DNA of 64,000 nucleotides from Anaerolineae bacterium (GTDB lineage Bacteria > Chloroflexota > Anaerolineae > Aggregatilineales > Phototrophicaceae): NCBI GenBank assembly GCA_022841825.1, contig JALHQT010000002.1, forward strand, positions 124,001 to 188,000, written 5' to 3'. How positions within the stretch are numbered: position 1 is the stretch's first letter; every line of letters begins with the position of its first letter. Under the pieces are notes generated by a model. That model made no database searches. It was not told where the DNA came from and saw only the letters and a program-made list of their open reading frames with translations. Below are positions 1 through 7,270 of this stretch, one piece after another. The position numbers and the translations under genes were made by a program.

Positions 1-214
1 CGGCGGTGATGTCAAACAACGTGCCGTACAGGTGACCAAAGATGTTCGCTTCGGCGCGCGAACCCACCAGCGACGGTTCGAGTGAACCGACATCAACGCT
101 CTGACCGATGACCAGCGTGTTCTCATCGGGGGTCGTCTGTGCGTATACCCCGAACGCGGTCGCCAGCAGTGCCAGCAGCGAGACCAATACTACCAAACGA
201 GACCTACCAGACAT
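1..214 (-). CDS. ABC transporter solute-binding protein, N-terminal part (cut by window edge)
   Basis: The leftward frame starts at ATG 214 and runs off the left edge, giving 71 codons. An AAGGAGC ribosome-binding site lies just upstream. The first residues form a signal peptide (basic start, LVVLVSLLALLATAFGVYA, probable cleavage after YAQ). The mature start has the pattern NTLVIGQSVDVGSLEPSLVGSRAEANIFGHLYGTLFD, typical of family 5 (peptide/nickel/oligosaccharide) substrate-binding proteins, which begin with a statement of the bound solute's donor site. It follows the sugar-type oxidoreductase by about 100 bp and probably belongs to the same leftward transcript. The substrate cannot be told from this fragment. 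Confidence 0.7.
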   Translation of the reverse strand, partial: MSGRSRLVVLVSLLALLATAFGVYAQTTPDENTLVIGQSVDVGSLEPSLVGSRAEANIFGHLYGTLFDITA

Positions 215-315
215 AGACGTTAGCTCCTTGCAAAAGACCATTTCCTTCTCGCGCACAGGTGAACTTGCTTCGCACCTTATTCAATCGTTGCAGCACTCCT
301 TTCCCAGTCATCATG

Positions 316-1356
316 TTAAAAATCGCCAGACTTCGGTGGTAAAACACTGGCGATCTGCACACAGCGGGATTCGCGGCTGGAGACGGCACAAGCCTGCACC
401 ATCGCCAGCGACATCAGATGATCGCGTCCGCTGCACGGCAGAGGGGTCTTCAGGGTCAGCGAGTCGATGAAGGCATCGAGCAGACCCTGCGTTTCGGTAA
501 TCCAGAGTTCATGTGGCGGCAGTTCGACGGGCGTGAGAGCTGCCTCGTGGCGCGCCGCATAGTACAGATCGCCAAACTGCGCGCGCTGCGTGACGACGCC
601 GTTCGTGCAGTCGGTGCGCCACTCAAAATGCGGCTCCGCCCAGCCGCTCTGCCAGGTGCCCTGGTAGTTGACGACCATGCCATCGGCGAAGGTGAAGAGC
701 GCGGCGACATTGGTATCGCTGTCGTACATGCTCCAGGGCGGGTTCCACGTCCGGCATTCCACCGTCACTGGCTCCTGCCCGTAGATATAGCGCATCAGGT
801 CGAAATGATGGATCGACTGCTCCCACAACATGGGCTGATCCATCGTCAGCGGGTATTTGTTCAGGTCGGGGCGGTTGCCATCGCGGTAGCGCTCGTAGGT
901 GAAGCGCGCGAACGAAGGCTGCCCGACCGTGCCGTCGGCGAACAGCTTGATCGCCGCTTTGGTCACGCCCAGGTAGCGGAAGTTCAGCCCGACCATCAGC
1001 GGCACGCCCGCCTGCTCGGCGGTTTCGACCAGCCGCGCCGCCTCGTTCATGTCGAGCGCCAGCGGCTTTTCGATCAGCATCGGCAGCCCGCGCGCGACAC
1101 ACGCATCGACCTGCGCCTGCCGCCCAATCGGCGGGTTGGCGAGGACGACCGCGTCCACATCTTCAAGCTGGGGCAGGGCTTCCTCGACCGAGGCGAACGA
1201 CGGACGTGCGCCGTACTTCTCCGCCATGCGTTCGTGTGCGGCGGGGTTCGGGTCGGCGTAGGCGACGATCTCGGCGCGTGACGAGCGCGTGATGACATCC
1301 GCCCAGTGGCGACCACGCACGCCCAGCCCACCCAGGAGAATACGCATGGGCGTCAT
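316..1356 (-). CDS. Gfo/Idh/MocA family NAD(P)-dependent oxidoreductase
   Basis: This 346-residue protein has the family plan: an N-terminal Rossmann fold with GGLGVRG at residues 9-15, the EKP motif at residues 96-98, and a C-terminal alpha/beta domain. Family members oxidise or reduce sugars, inositols or amino sugars with a tightly bound nucleotide. The start at ATG 1356 overlaps the stop of the upstream epimerase gene as ATGA, which suggests translational coupling; an in-frame ATG at 1347 is the alternative. It sits third in a leftward group of regulator, epimerase and oxidoreductase, followed by a solute-binding protein, consistent with uptake and oxidation of a carbohydrate-like compound. 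The substrate is not predictable. Confidence 0.9.
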   Translation of the reverse strand: MTPMRILLGGLGVRGRHWADVITRSSRAEIVAYADPNPAAHERMAEKYGARPSFASVEEALPQLEDVDAVVLANPPIGRQAQVDACVARGLPMLIEKPLALDMNEAARLVETAEQAGVPLMVGLNFRYLGVTKAAIKLFADGTVGQPSFARFTYERYRDGNRPDLNKYPLTMDQPMLWEQSIHHFDLMRYIYGQEPVTVECRTWNPPWSMYDSDTNVAALFTFADGMVVNYQGTWQSGWAEPHFEWRTDCTNGVVTQRAQFGDLYYAARHEAALTPVELPPHELWITETQGLLDAFIDSLTLKTPLPCSGRDHLMSLAMVQACAVSSRESRCVQIASVLPPKSGDF

Positions 1357-2291
1357 GGGGTTATTTCCAGTTGTGCAGACTGCCAGGTAAGGGTGGCGGC
1401 GATGCCTTGCGCGAACGGCGTCCAGGCTCGGAAACCCGTTTCCGCGCGCAGGCGGCGGCTGCTCAGGGTATGGCGACGCTGGTCGCCGGATGGCGCGCCG
1501 TGTGCCTCGACCACGCGCGCATTCGGCAGCGCTGCGGAGACCGCATCGGCGATCTCGCCCGCTGTCAGAACTTCCTCGCTGGCGACATTGTAGACGGCAT
1601 GATGCAGGATGGGCGCATCCAGCAGGGCGCGCACCGCCGCGCCAACATCCGGCGCAAAGGTCCAGCTCTGCGTGCGCATGGCGGTATCAAGCGTGAACCG
1701 CCCGTCGGTCAGCGCGTCGTGCAGCATTTGCCCAACGCGGCTGATGCGGGGGCGGCTGGGGCGCGGCAGTTCGCCGGGACCATAGATGCTGCCCAGTCGG
1801 ATCGCCGCGATGTCGCGGTCATACTGATGGCGCAGCGCACGCGCGGTGTGTTCCAGTGCAGCTTTGGCGACGGCGTACAGTCCCTGCGGCTGCGTGGGGG
1901 TGTCCTCATCCAGCAGTCCAGGCGGCGTATCGCTGTAGACCGCATCCGACGAGATGAGCAGGACTCGCGCGACGTTCGCCGCATGAGCGCGCTCGACGAG
2001 CAGCAGCGCAGCATCAAGATGCTCCCGCAGGTAGGTCTCCGGCGTCAGCCCCGCTTCTTCCGGCGGCGCGGTGATCGCTGCGCCATGCACCAGCGCATCG
2101 ACATTGAGCGCGAGGATCTGCGCGGCGCTGCCCTCGATCATCTCGACCCGTTCCGCCCAGGCGGCGCGCAAATCGGGGTCAAATGCGCGATCCAGCGCGA
2201 CGACTCGCCAGCCGCCCGCCAGCAGCGCTTCGACGATGTGGCGGCAGACGAAGCCGCCCGCGCCGGTCACCAGGACACGCCGCGCGTTCAC
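1353..2291 (-). CDS. NAD-dependent epimerase/dehydratase (extended SDR)
   Basis: With a GTG start at 2291 the product has 312 residues. It has the nucleotide-binding motif VTGAGGFVCRH near the N-terminus, where the last Gly of TGxxGxxG is Cys, and the catalytic YAVAK (YxxxK) around residue 145. The length matches sugar-nucleotide epimerases and UDP-type dehydratases. GTG 2291 was chosen because GTGA overlaps the stop of the GntR gene at 2288-2290; a longer reading frame starts at 2327 but would overlap more. The 3' end overlaps the next gene as ATGA, so three genes in a row are coupled. Confidence 0.85.
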   Translation of the reverse strand: MNARRVLVTGAGGFVCRHIVEALLAGGWRVVALDRAFDPDLRAAWAERVEMIEGSAAQILALNVDALVHGAAITAPPEEAGLTPETYLREHLDAALLLVERAHAANVARVLLISSDAVYSDTPPGLLDEDTPTQPQGLYAVAKAALEHTARALRHQYDRDIAAIRLGSIYGPGELPRPSRPRISRVGQMLHDALTDGRFTLDTAMRTQSWTFAPDVGAAVRALLDAPILHHAVYNVASEEVLTAGEIADAVSAALPNARVVEAHGAPSGDQRRHTLSSRRLRAETGFRAWTPFAQGIAATLTWQSAQLEITP

Positions 2292-2986
2292 GGTGTAGCT
2301 CCGTTCGGCGTCCCGCCGTCTTCCCACATTTCCGCGATCAGGTCGCCCGCCGAGGCGATATGTTCGTGCAGCAGTTTTTCAGCGCGCGCCACGTCGCTTT
2401 CGGCGATGGCGTCGATGATGGGGATGTGATTGTAGGCGACCTTTGTCAGGTCACGGTTGCGGCGATTGCGCAGCGCCATCACCTGGCGCACACGCAGCGA
2501 GACGGTCTGCCAGCTCTCCTGCAGGAGCCGATGCCCGCTGAGTTCGATCAGCGCGTCGTGGAAGCCTCGGTCGCTGTCGTTGACCGCGCGCATATCGTCG
2601 CGCTTTGCCGCGTCGAGCATGGCGTCGAAGTACCCGCGCAGCAGGGCGACATGCGCCGGGTCGCCGATCTCGATGATGCGGCGCAAGGCGAACGACTCCA
2701 GCAGCGCGCGGAAGCTGTAGAGTTCTTCGATGTCGGCACGGCTGAGGTTGCGCACGATGGTGCCGCGATACGGGAGCGCTTCGACCAGCCCTTCGCGGCT
2801 GAGAGATTGCAGCGCCTCGCGCAGCGGCGCGCGGCTGACGCCCAACTGCGCGGCGATCTCCGTCTCAATCAGCGCTTCGCCGGGTTTGAGTTCGCCAGAC
2901 ACGATGGCTTCACGCAGCAGTTCGATGATGCGCTCGCGCCGGGATTTGTTCTCGATTTGGTGAAGCTGCGCAGGCAGTTGTGCCAT
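2288..2986 (-). CDS. GntR-family transcriptional regulator, FCD subfamily
   Basis: The 232-residue protein starts at ATG 2986. Residues about 15-80 form the winged helix-turn-helix, with the family signature SRAPLREALQSLSREGLV followed by the wing. The C-terminal half is an FCD effector domain with the acidic and histidine positions of a metal-assisted ligand pocket (NDSDRGFHDALIELSGH, YNHIPIIDAI, HEHI). FCD regulators usually repress catabolic genes and release DNA when bound by an organic acid or amino-acid-type ligand. It is divergent from the DUF4438-headed series, and a perfect palindrome with a consensus promoter lies between them. It likely controls both directions, including its own group. 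A longer frame to 3118 would run through the promoter and was rejected. Confidence 0.92.
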   Translation of the reverse strand: MAQLPAQLHQIENKSRRERIIELLREAIVSGELKPGEALIETEIAAQLGVSRAPLREALQSLSREGLVEALPYRGTIVRNLSRADIEELYSFRALLESFALRRIIEIGDPAHVALLRGYFDAMLDAAKRDDMRAVNDSDRGFHDALIELSGHRLLQESWQTVSLRVRQVMALRNRRNRDLTKVAYNHIPIIDAIAESDVARAEKLLHEHIASAGDLIAEMWEDGGTPNGATP

Positions 2987-2990
2987 TCGC

Positions 2991-3018
2991 TTGACAGGTC
3001 TCTTTGCGAGTCTATAAT
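2991..3018 (+). promoter_or_regulatory. Consensus sigma-70-type promoter for the rightward catabolic genes
   Basis: TTGACA at 2991-2996 and TATAAT at 3013-3018 are both perfect consensus hexamers, 16 bp apart. The predicted start of transcription is near 3025, leaving a leader of about 140 nt before the first DUF4438 gene. So strong a promoter usually needs a repressor, and a palindrome lies just downstream. Confidence 0.85.
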
Positions 3019-3029
3019 CGCTGTCGTCA

Positions 3030-3049
3030 GTCGATTGTCGACAATCGAC
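3030..3049. promoter_or_regulatory. Perfect 20-bp palindrome, probable GntR operator
   Basis: GTCGATTGTCGACAATCGAC is an exact inverted repeat centred between 3039 and 3040. Its core, TTGTCGACAA, has the GT..AC half-site pattern typical of GntR/FCD operators. It begins about 5 bp after the expected transcription start of the promoter at 2991-3018, where a bound protein would block the polymerase. Assignment to the adjacent GntR gene is inference from position and motif style. Confidence 0.75.
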
Positions 3050-3166
3050 AGCAGGGGGACTATAGCAACCCCCGGCATATGTGTCAAGAAATCGGATCAA
3101 TGCGTGCGCACCACGCACATGATAGCATCCGTTTTGCGTGTTACGTGTACAAAAGGACTTGTTCTT

Positions 3167-4033
3167 ATGCCTTTAGCAACCAACGAGTCGCAGCTTGTCG
3201 AGATGGCGGTGACGGGCAGCATCAGCCAGCCCAGCCTGCGCTACCCTGGCTATACGCTCGACAACATGGGGGTCGGGCGCGTGCTGCCGGGGATGTCCGG
3301 CGTGGTCTATAACGCCCGCGTCGGCGATCCGGCGTTCGGCTGGGCGGCGGATCATGTCGAGCCGGGCGTCTCCATCGCCAACGCCGACGGCATGGCGGAT
3401 TTCGCGCTGCACTACCTGACCTGTGTCGGCAATCGCGCCATCGTCACCAGCGGGCTTGCCAAAGGCGCGGAAGGCGTCGTGACCGGCGAACACGCCCGCC
3501 TGCTGGTCGATTTCGCGCCGGATGTGAACGACCTGCTGTGTGTCGGCGACTCGATCCAGATCATCGCCTGCGGGCGCGGCTTGGCGCTGACGGACTTTCC
3601 GCAAATCGAGCTGAAAAAGACCAGCCCGCGCCTGCTCAACAGCATCCCGCTGGAAAAGACCGTCAGCGGTAAGCTGCGCGTGCCTGTGACGATGGAACTG
3701 CCGCCGCGCATCATGGGGTCGGGCGCGGAACTGAATTCCGAATTTGTCGATCAGGATTTGATGAGCGGCGACCGCGCGCTGATGGCGGAACTCGGCATTG
3801 ACCAGATGCGCCTGGGCGACCTGGTCGTCATCCCCGACGCCGATCACCGCTACGGGCGCGGCTTCCGCAAGGGCGCGGCGGCGATTGCGCTCTGCATTCA
3901 CGGCGACTCGGTCATGACCGGGCATGGTCCCGGCATTATGACGCTGATGGCAGCCGCCGAACCGATCATCGAATGGTACATCGACCCCAACGCCAACATT
4001 GCGCACACCCTCAACATCCGCGAGGCATCATGA
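3167..4033 (+). CDS. DUF4438 family protein, first of two tandem paralogues
   Basis: The 288-residue product starts at ATG 3167, preceded by an AAAAGGA ribosome-binding site. It is alignable along its whole length with the next gene: shared blocks include the GGVVYN/GIVYNV-like segment followed by RVGDPAFGWAADHVEPGVSI, the CVGN block, KGAEGVVTGEHAR, the PPRIMGSGAELNSE block, and DLVVIPDADHRYGRGFRKGAAAI. These features match my memory of DUF4438, a bacterial and archaeal family without an assigned reaction. The many Gly-Asp turns suggest a soluble beta-rich enzyme. It heads the rightward series under the consensus promoter and is coupled to its paralogue by an ATGA overlap at 4030-4033. Confidence 0.75.
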   Translation: MPLATNESQLVEMAVTGSISQPSLRYPGYTLDNMGVGRVLPGMSGVVYNARVGDPAFGWAADHVEPGVSIANADGMADFALHYLTCVGNRAIVTSGLAKGAEGVVTGEHARLLVDFAPDVNDLLCVGDSIQIIACGRGLALTDFPQIELKKTSPRLLNSIPLEKTVSGKLRVPVTMELPPRIMGSGAELNSEFVDQDLMSGDRALMAELGIDQMRLGDLVVIPDADHRYGRGFRKGAAAIALCIHGDSVMTGHGPGIMTLMAAAEPIIEWYIDPNANIAHTLNIREAS

Positions 4034-4908
4034 GCATCAGAACGAACAAAGAAAAAATTGTCGCCGTCTCCGTCATGGGGCAGATCGCCTCGCCGGGCTT
4101 CCCTGGGCTGCCCGCCGAGCCGTACCGCCTGGATGCGCATGGTCGCCCCTTCCTGCTGCCGACCTATGGCGGCATCGTCTACAACGTCTCGGTCGGCGAT
4201 TCGGCGTATGGCTGGCTGGCTGACTGCATCCATCCCGGCGTCAGCATTTCGCTCAAGGATGACAACGGCAATCGCGGGCTGAACCTGTTCGCCTGTGTCG
4301 GCAACACGGCGATGGTGATGACGGGCGACGCCAAAGGCGCGAAGGGCGTCGTCACGGGCAAGTCCGGTCGCTTCTCTGAGCATGTCATCCTGCACTTCTC
4401 CAAAGCCGACCGCGAGAAGATGACGATTGGCGACAAGATCAATATCAAGTCGGTTGGCGTCGGTATGGAGCTGCTGGATCATCCCGGTGTCACGCTCAAG
4501 AGCTGCTCGGTCGATCTGGTCGAAGGCTTGGAAGTGACGACCGCGCCGGATGGGCGGCTGAACGTGCCTGTGAGCGCGGTGGTGCCGCCGCATCTGCTGG
4601 GCGCGGGCGCGGGGCTGACGAGCGAGGGCGGTTCGCTGCACATCCAGAGCCAGGATAAGGACGCGCTGCGTGAAGCGGGGCTGGACAAGCTGCGCCTGGG
4701 CGATGTCGTCGCGCTGGCGGATTACGACAGCAGCTTCAATCATGGCTACCTGCGCGGCGCGGTTGGCATCGGTGTAGTCGGGCAGGGCGACAGCCCACGC
4801 GCGGGCTACGGTCCCGGTCTGACGCTGGTGATGACGAGCATGACGGGCGGCATCAACCCCGTCGTCTCGCCCGGCGTCAATATCGCGGACATCTTCAAAA
4901 TGCAATAG
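4030..4908 (+). CDS. DUF4438 family protein, second of two tandem paralogues
   Basis: The 292-residue product begins at ATG 4030, inside the stop of the previous gene (ATGA). Shared blocks with its neighbour include YGGIVYNVSVGDSAYGWLADCIHPGVSIS, FACVGNTAMVMTGDAKGAKGVVTGKSG, VPPHLLGAGAGLTSE and DYDSSFNHGYLRGAVGIGV. The two proteins are clearly divergent, so this is an old duplication and they may form a heteromeric complex. No signal peptide or membrane segment is visible. Function is unknown; the operon places it in the same pathway as the dehydrogenase, aminotransferases and hydrolases downstream. Confidence 0.75.
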   Translation: MSIRTNKEKIVAVSVMGQIASPGFPGLPAEPYRLDAHGRPFLLPTYGGIVYNVSVGDSAYGWLADCIHPGVSISLKDDNGNRGLNLFACVGNTAMVMTGDAKGAKGVVTGKSGRFSEHVILHFSKADREKMTIGDKINIKSVGVGMELLDHPGVTLKSCSVDLVEGLEVTTAPDGRLNVPVSAVVPPHLLGAGAGLTSEGGSLHIQSQDKDALREAGLDKLRLGDVVALADYDSSFNHGYLRGAVGIGVVGQGDSPRAGYGPGLTLVMTSMTGGINPVVSPGVNIADIFKMQ

Positions 4909-4913
4909 CAAAG

Positions 4914-4984
4914 TGTGTGGTGCGTAGTGCGCAGTGCGAACAAGCAATGCTGTGTTTTCGCACTGCGCACCGCGCACTACGCAC
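4914..4984. repeat. GTGCG-type intergenic hairpin repeat, copy 1
   Basis: The left arm (4914-4940, units like GTGCGTAGTGCGCAGTGCG) and the right arm (4957-4984, TTCGCACTGCGCACCGCGCACTACGCAC) can fold on each other around a loop of about 16 nt. Related copies lie at 14033-14174, 27941-28010 and, as a half-element, 42224-42258. It separates the DUF4438 pair from the VOC gene. Confidence 0.75.
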
Positions 4985-5027
4985 GCGCTGGATACAGTGA
5001 AGTCATTCTTAAGGGAGAAACGACATC

Positions 5028-5492
5028 GTGGACGGACGCTACATCAAACATATGGCATTTGCGGTGCGCGATGCCAACGCCGCGCTCAAGCAGTACCAGG
5101 ATTTCCTGGGTGTGGGGCTGAACGCCGAGATTCACGATTACCCCAAGTCGCGCAACCGCGTCGCGATCTTCTTCGTCGGCGATGTCGAATACCAGCTCTG
5201 CCAGTCGCTGGACGAAGGCGGGCGCTTTGACGCCTGGATCACCGGGCGCGGCTACGAAGGGCTGCACCACATCTGCTACGCCGTGCCGAACATCGACGAG
5301 GCGCTGGCGGACGCGCAGGCGAAGGGCGCGACGCTCAAGGAATGCAGCGCCTGCAAGGTCAAAGGCAGCCACGTTCACCCCGAAGGCTGGGTCGCCTTCC
5401 TCGAACAGGAAGCGGGCGGCATCGAGCTGGAGCTGATGCAGGTTTATACGCCGGAACAGCTTGAGCAGTACAAAGCGGTCAAGGGAATATAG
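5028..5492 (+). CDS. VOC (glyoxalase/bleomycin-resistance) family protein, epimerase-like
   Basis: The 154-residue protein starts at GTG 5028 with AAGGGAG upstream. It has the paired beta-alpha-beta-beta-beta modules of the vicinal oxygen chelate fold. Candidate metal ligands are His8 (YIKHMAFAV), His in GLHHICYAV near residue 80, and Glu in IELELMQ near residue 135, the spacing seen in methylmalonyl-CoA epimerase and glyoxalase I. The reaction is therefore probably isomerisation or ring opening at a carbonyl or acyl-CoA, but the substrate is unknown. The stop (5490-5492) directly abuts the ATG of the dehydrogenase gene. Confidence 0.8.
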   Translation: MDGRYIKHMAFAVRDANAALKQYQDFLGVGLNAEIHDYPKSRNRVAIFFVGDVEYQLCQSLDEGGRFDAWITGRGYEGLHHICYAVPNIDEALADAQAKGATLKECSACKVKGSHVHPEGWVAFLEQEAGGIELELMQVYTPEQLEQYKAVKGI

Positions 5493-6560
5493 ATGCCCAT
5501 ATCTCTGGTTCGCGTCCCGGTTGATGCGCTCGACCTCTTCACGCTGTCCGTCTTTCAGGCGCTCGGCGTCCCCGACGACGAGGCGCGCATGTGCGCGCTG
5601 GCGCTCATGCAGAGCGAACTGCACTGCCTGCCCGGACAGGGGCAGGGGGTGCGCCGCCTGCCGACCTACCGTGAGCGTATCAGCAAGGGCTACATCACCC
5701 CTGGCGCGCCGTTCGAGATCGTCAAGGAGACGCCCGCGCTGGCGCTGATCGACGGGCACAACGGACTCGGCTCGCCCATCGCGCAGAAATCGATGCGCGT
5801 CGCCATCGACAAGGCGAAGATCAGCGGCATCGGCACGGTCGTCGTGCGCAACAGCACTCACTTCGGCTCGGCGGCGGTTCCGGCGCGCATCGCGCTTGAC
5901 CACGACATGATCGGCATCGCCATGACCAACGCGGGACCGGAGATGGCGCCCTGGGGCGCGGCAAGCGGCGTGGTCGGCACCAACCCCTGGGGCATCGTCG
6001 CGCCGACGGGCGGCGACTTCCCGGTCGTGCTCGACATCGCGCTGACGACGGCGGGCAAGGGCATGATGCGCTGGTACATGCGCGAAGGTCGCCCGATGCC
6101 GCTCGATTGGGCGCTGACGCCCGACGGCGAGGAGACCGACGACCCGGCGGCGGCGATGGCGGGCGCGCTGCTTGGCATCGGCGGGCACAAAGGCTACGGC
6201 TTGTCGATGCTGACGGATGTGCTGACGGGCATCCTGGGCGGCGGGGGCTACGGGCTGATGCCATATGCCGACCCGGCGAAGCAGGATGTCTCGCACATGA
6301 TGATCGCCATCGACATCGCGTGGTTCATGCCCGTCGCCGAGTTCAAGGCGCGCATGGACGCCTTCATCGCGGACATCAAAGCGGCGAAGAAGCGCCCCGG
6401 TGTGAGCGAAATCCTCGTCCCTGGCGAACTCGACTACCGCCGCGAGCAGGAATTCCGCCGCACAGGCGCGCTGCTCGACGCCGACGTCTTTGACGAACTG
6501 GCGGCGCTCGCCGCCGACCTGAAGATTGACTTTCCATTCGTGCGCGAGGGGGTGGCATGA
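5493..6560 (+). CDS. Ldh2-family malate/L-lactate/ureidoglycolate-type dehydrogenase
   Basis: The 355-residue protein carries the hallmarks of the Ldh_2 family of NAD(P)-dependent 2-hydroxyacid dehydrogenases, whose fold is unlike that of classical lactate dehydrogenase: VVVRNSTHFGSAA near residue 110 (catalytic His), the NPWG block, and GHKGYGLSMLTDVLTG near residue 230. Known family reactions include oxidation of malate, L-lactate, 2,3-diketogulonate, delta-1-piperideine-2-carboxylate and ureidoglycolate. An allantoinase-like gene and an M20 amidase lie downstream, so a ureide substrate is possible but unproven. The gene starts directly after the VOC stop and ends with an ATGA overlap. Confidence 0.9.
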   Translation: MPISLVRVPVDALDLFTLSVFQALGVPDDEARMCALALMQSELHCLPGQGQGVRRLPTYRERISKGYITPGAPFEIVKETPALALIDGHNGLGSPIAQKSMRVAIDKAKISGIGTVVVRNSTHFGSAAVPARIALDHDMIGIAMTNAGPEMAPWGAASGVVGTNPWGIVAPTGGDFPVVLDIALTTAGKGMMRWYMREGRPMPLDWALTPDGEETDDPAAAMAGALLGIGGHKGYGLSMLTDVLTGILGGGGYGLMPYADPAKQDVSHMMIAIDIAWFMPVAEFKARMDAFIADIKAAKKRPGVSEILVPGELDYRREQEFRRTGALLDADVFDELAALAADLKIDFPFVREGVA

Positions 6561-7270
6561 GCGCACCATACACCCTCGCGCGCCCTCTGGCAGCGCGCAT
6601 CGCCGCGCTCGCCGAGCCGACCGAGTCCCCCGCCGACGCGCCGCCCGTCCCACAGGCGGTGATCGACGCGGCGGCGTCCGCGCTCGAAAGCGGGCAGACG
6701 CATTACACCGACCGTCCCGGCATTGAACCGCTGCGGACTCAAGCGGTCAGCATGTTGGGCAAGCGCTATGGGATCGAACTCGACCCCGGGCAGGTGACGA
6801 TCACCTGCGGGGCGACCGAGGCGCGCTTTGTCGCCCTCAAACAGCTCGCGGCGGGCAAGGCGATCCTCGCGCCCGGCGGCGGCGTGTCCATCGCGCAGGC
6901 GGCGGCGCTGATCGGCGCGCCGATCCTGACGACGCTGGGAGAGCCGACCGACATCGGAGTGTTCTACCTGACGCCCGCCGACGATCCGGCAGTCGCCCAA
7001 CTGCTGCTGGATGCGGCGCTGGCGTATGGCTGGTGGGTGATCTTCGATACGGCTCTGCCCGGCAGCCTGGCGCATCCCGCGCTCAACGCGGCACTTGCGC
7101 CCAAGGTCATCAGCATCGGCAGCTATTCAGAGGCGCTGCCCGGCTGGCGCGTCGGCTGGATGGCGGGGTCGAGCGCGCACAACAAGCTGCGCGGTTACAA
7201 GCAGAGCATGACGATCTGCACGACCAGCATTTCGCAGTGGGCGGCGCTGGGTTTGGAGACGGAAGCATGA
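6557..7270 (+). CDS. Truncated class I/II aminotransferase-like protein without the catalytic lysine
   Basis: The 237-residue protein resembles the large PLP-binding domain of fold-type I aminotransferases (HYTDRPGIEPLRTQA, VTITCGATEARFVALKQL, VIFDTALPGSL, GWRVGWMAG). It ends at the point where the C-terminal small domain should begin (SISQWAALGLETEA). The segment normally reading SKxxAxTGWR is SEALPGWR: the PLP-binding Lys is absent and two residues are missing. The NPTG loop is also not recognisable. The frame is open and coupled at both ends by ATGA, so it is maintained as a gene and not simply decayed. A regulatory or partner role beside the intact aminotransferase is inferred. Confidence 0.75.
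   Translation: MSAPYTLARPLAARIAALAEPTESPADAPPVPQAVIDAAASALESGQTHYTDRPGIEPLRTQAVSMLGKRYGIELDPGQVTITCGATEARFVALKQLAAGKAILAPGGGVSIAQAAALIGAPILTTLGEPTDIGVFYLTPADDPAVAQLLLDAALAYGWWVIFDTALPGSLAHPALNAALAPKVISIGSYSEALPGWRVGWMAGSSAHNKLRGYKQSMTICTTSISQWAALGLETEA

Noticed and set aside
418-1281. Rightward 287-codon open frame opposite the Gfo/Idh gene
   Set aside because: Arg/Asp/Val-rich shadow translation of a high-GC gene with no family features; many similar frames lie opposite other genes (for example 4977-6653, 7195-8568 and 57670-59361).
2183-3166. Long rightward open frame upstream of and continuous with the first DUF4438 gene
   Set aside because: It is the complement of the GntR and epimerase genes and runs through the promoter and operator; the DUF4438 homology and the AAAAGGA site place the start at 3167.
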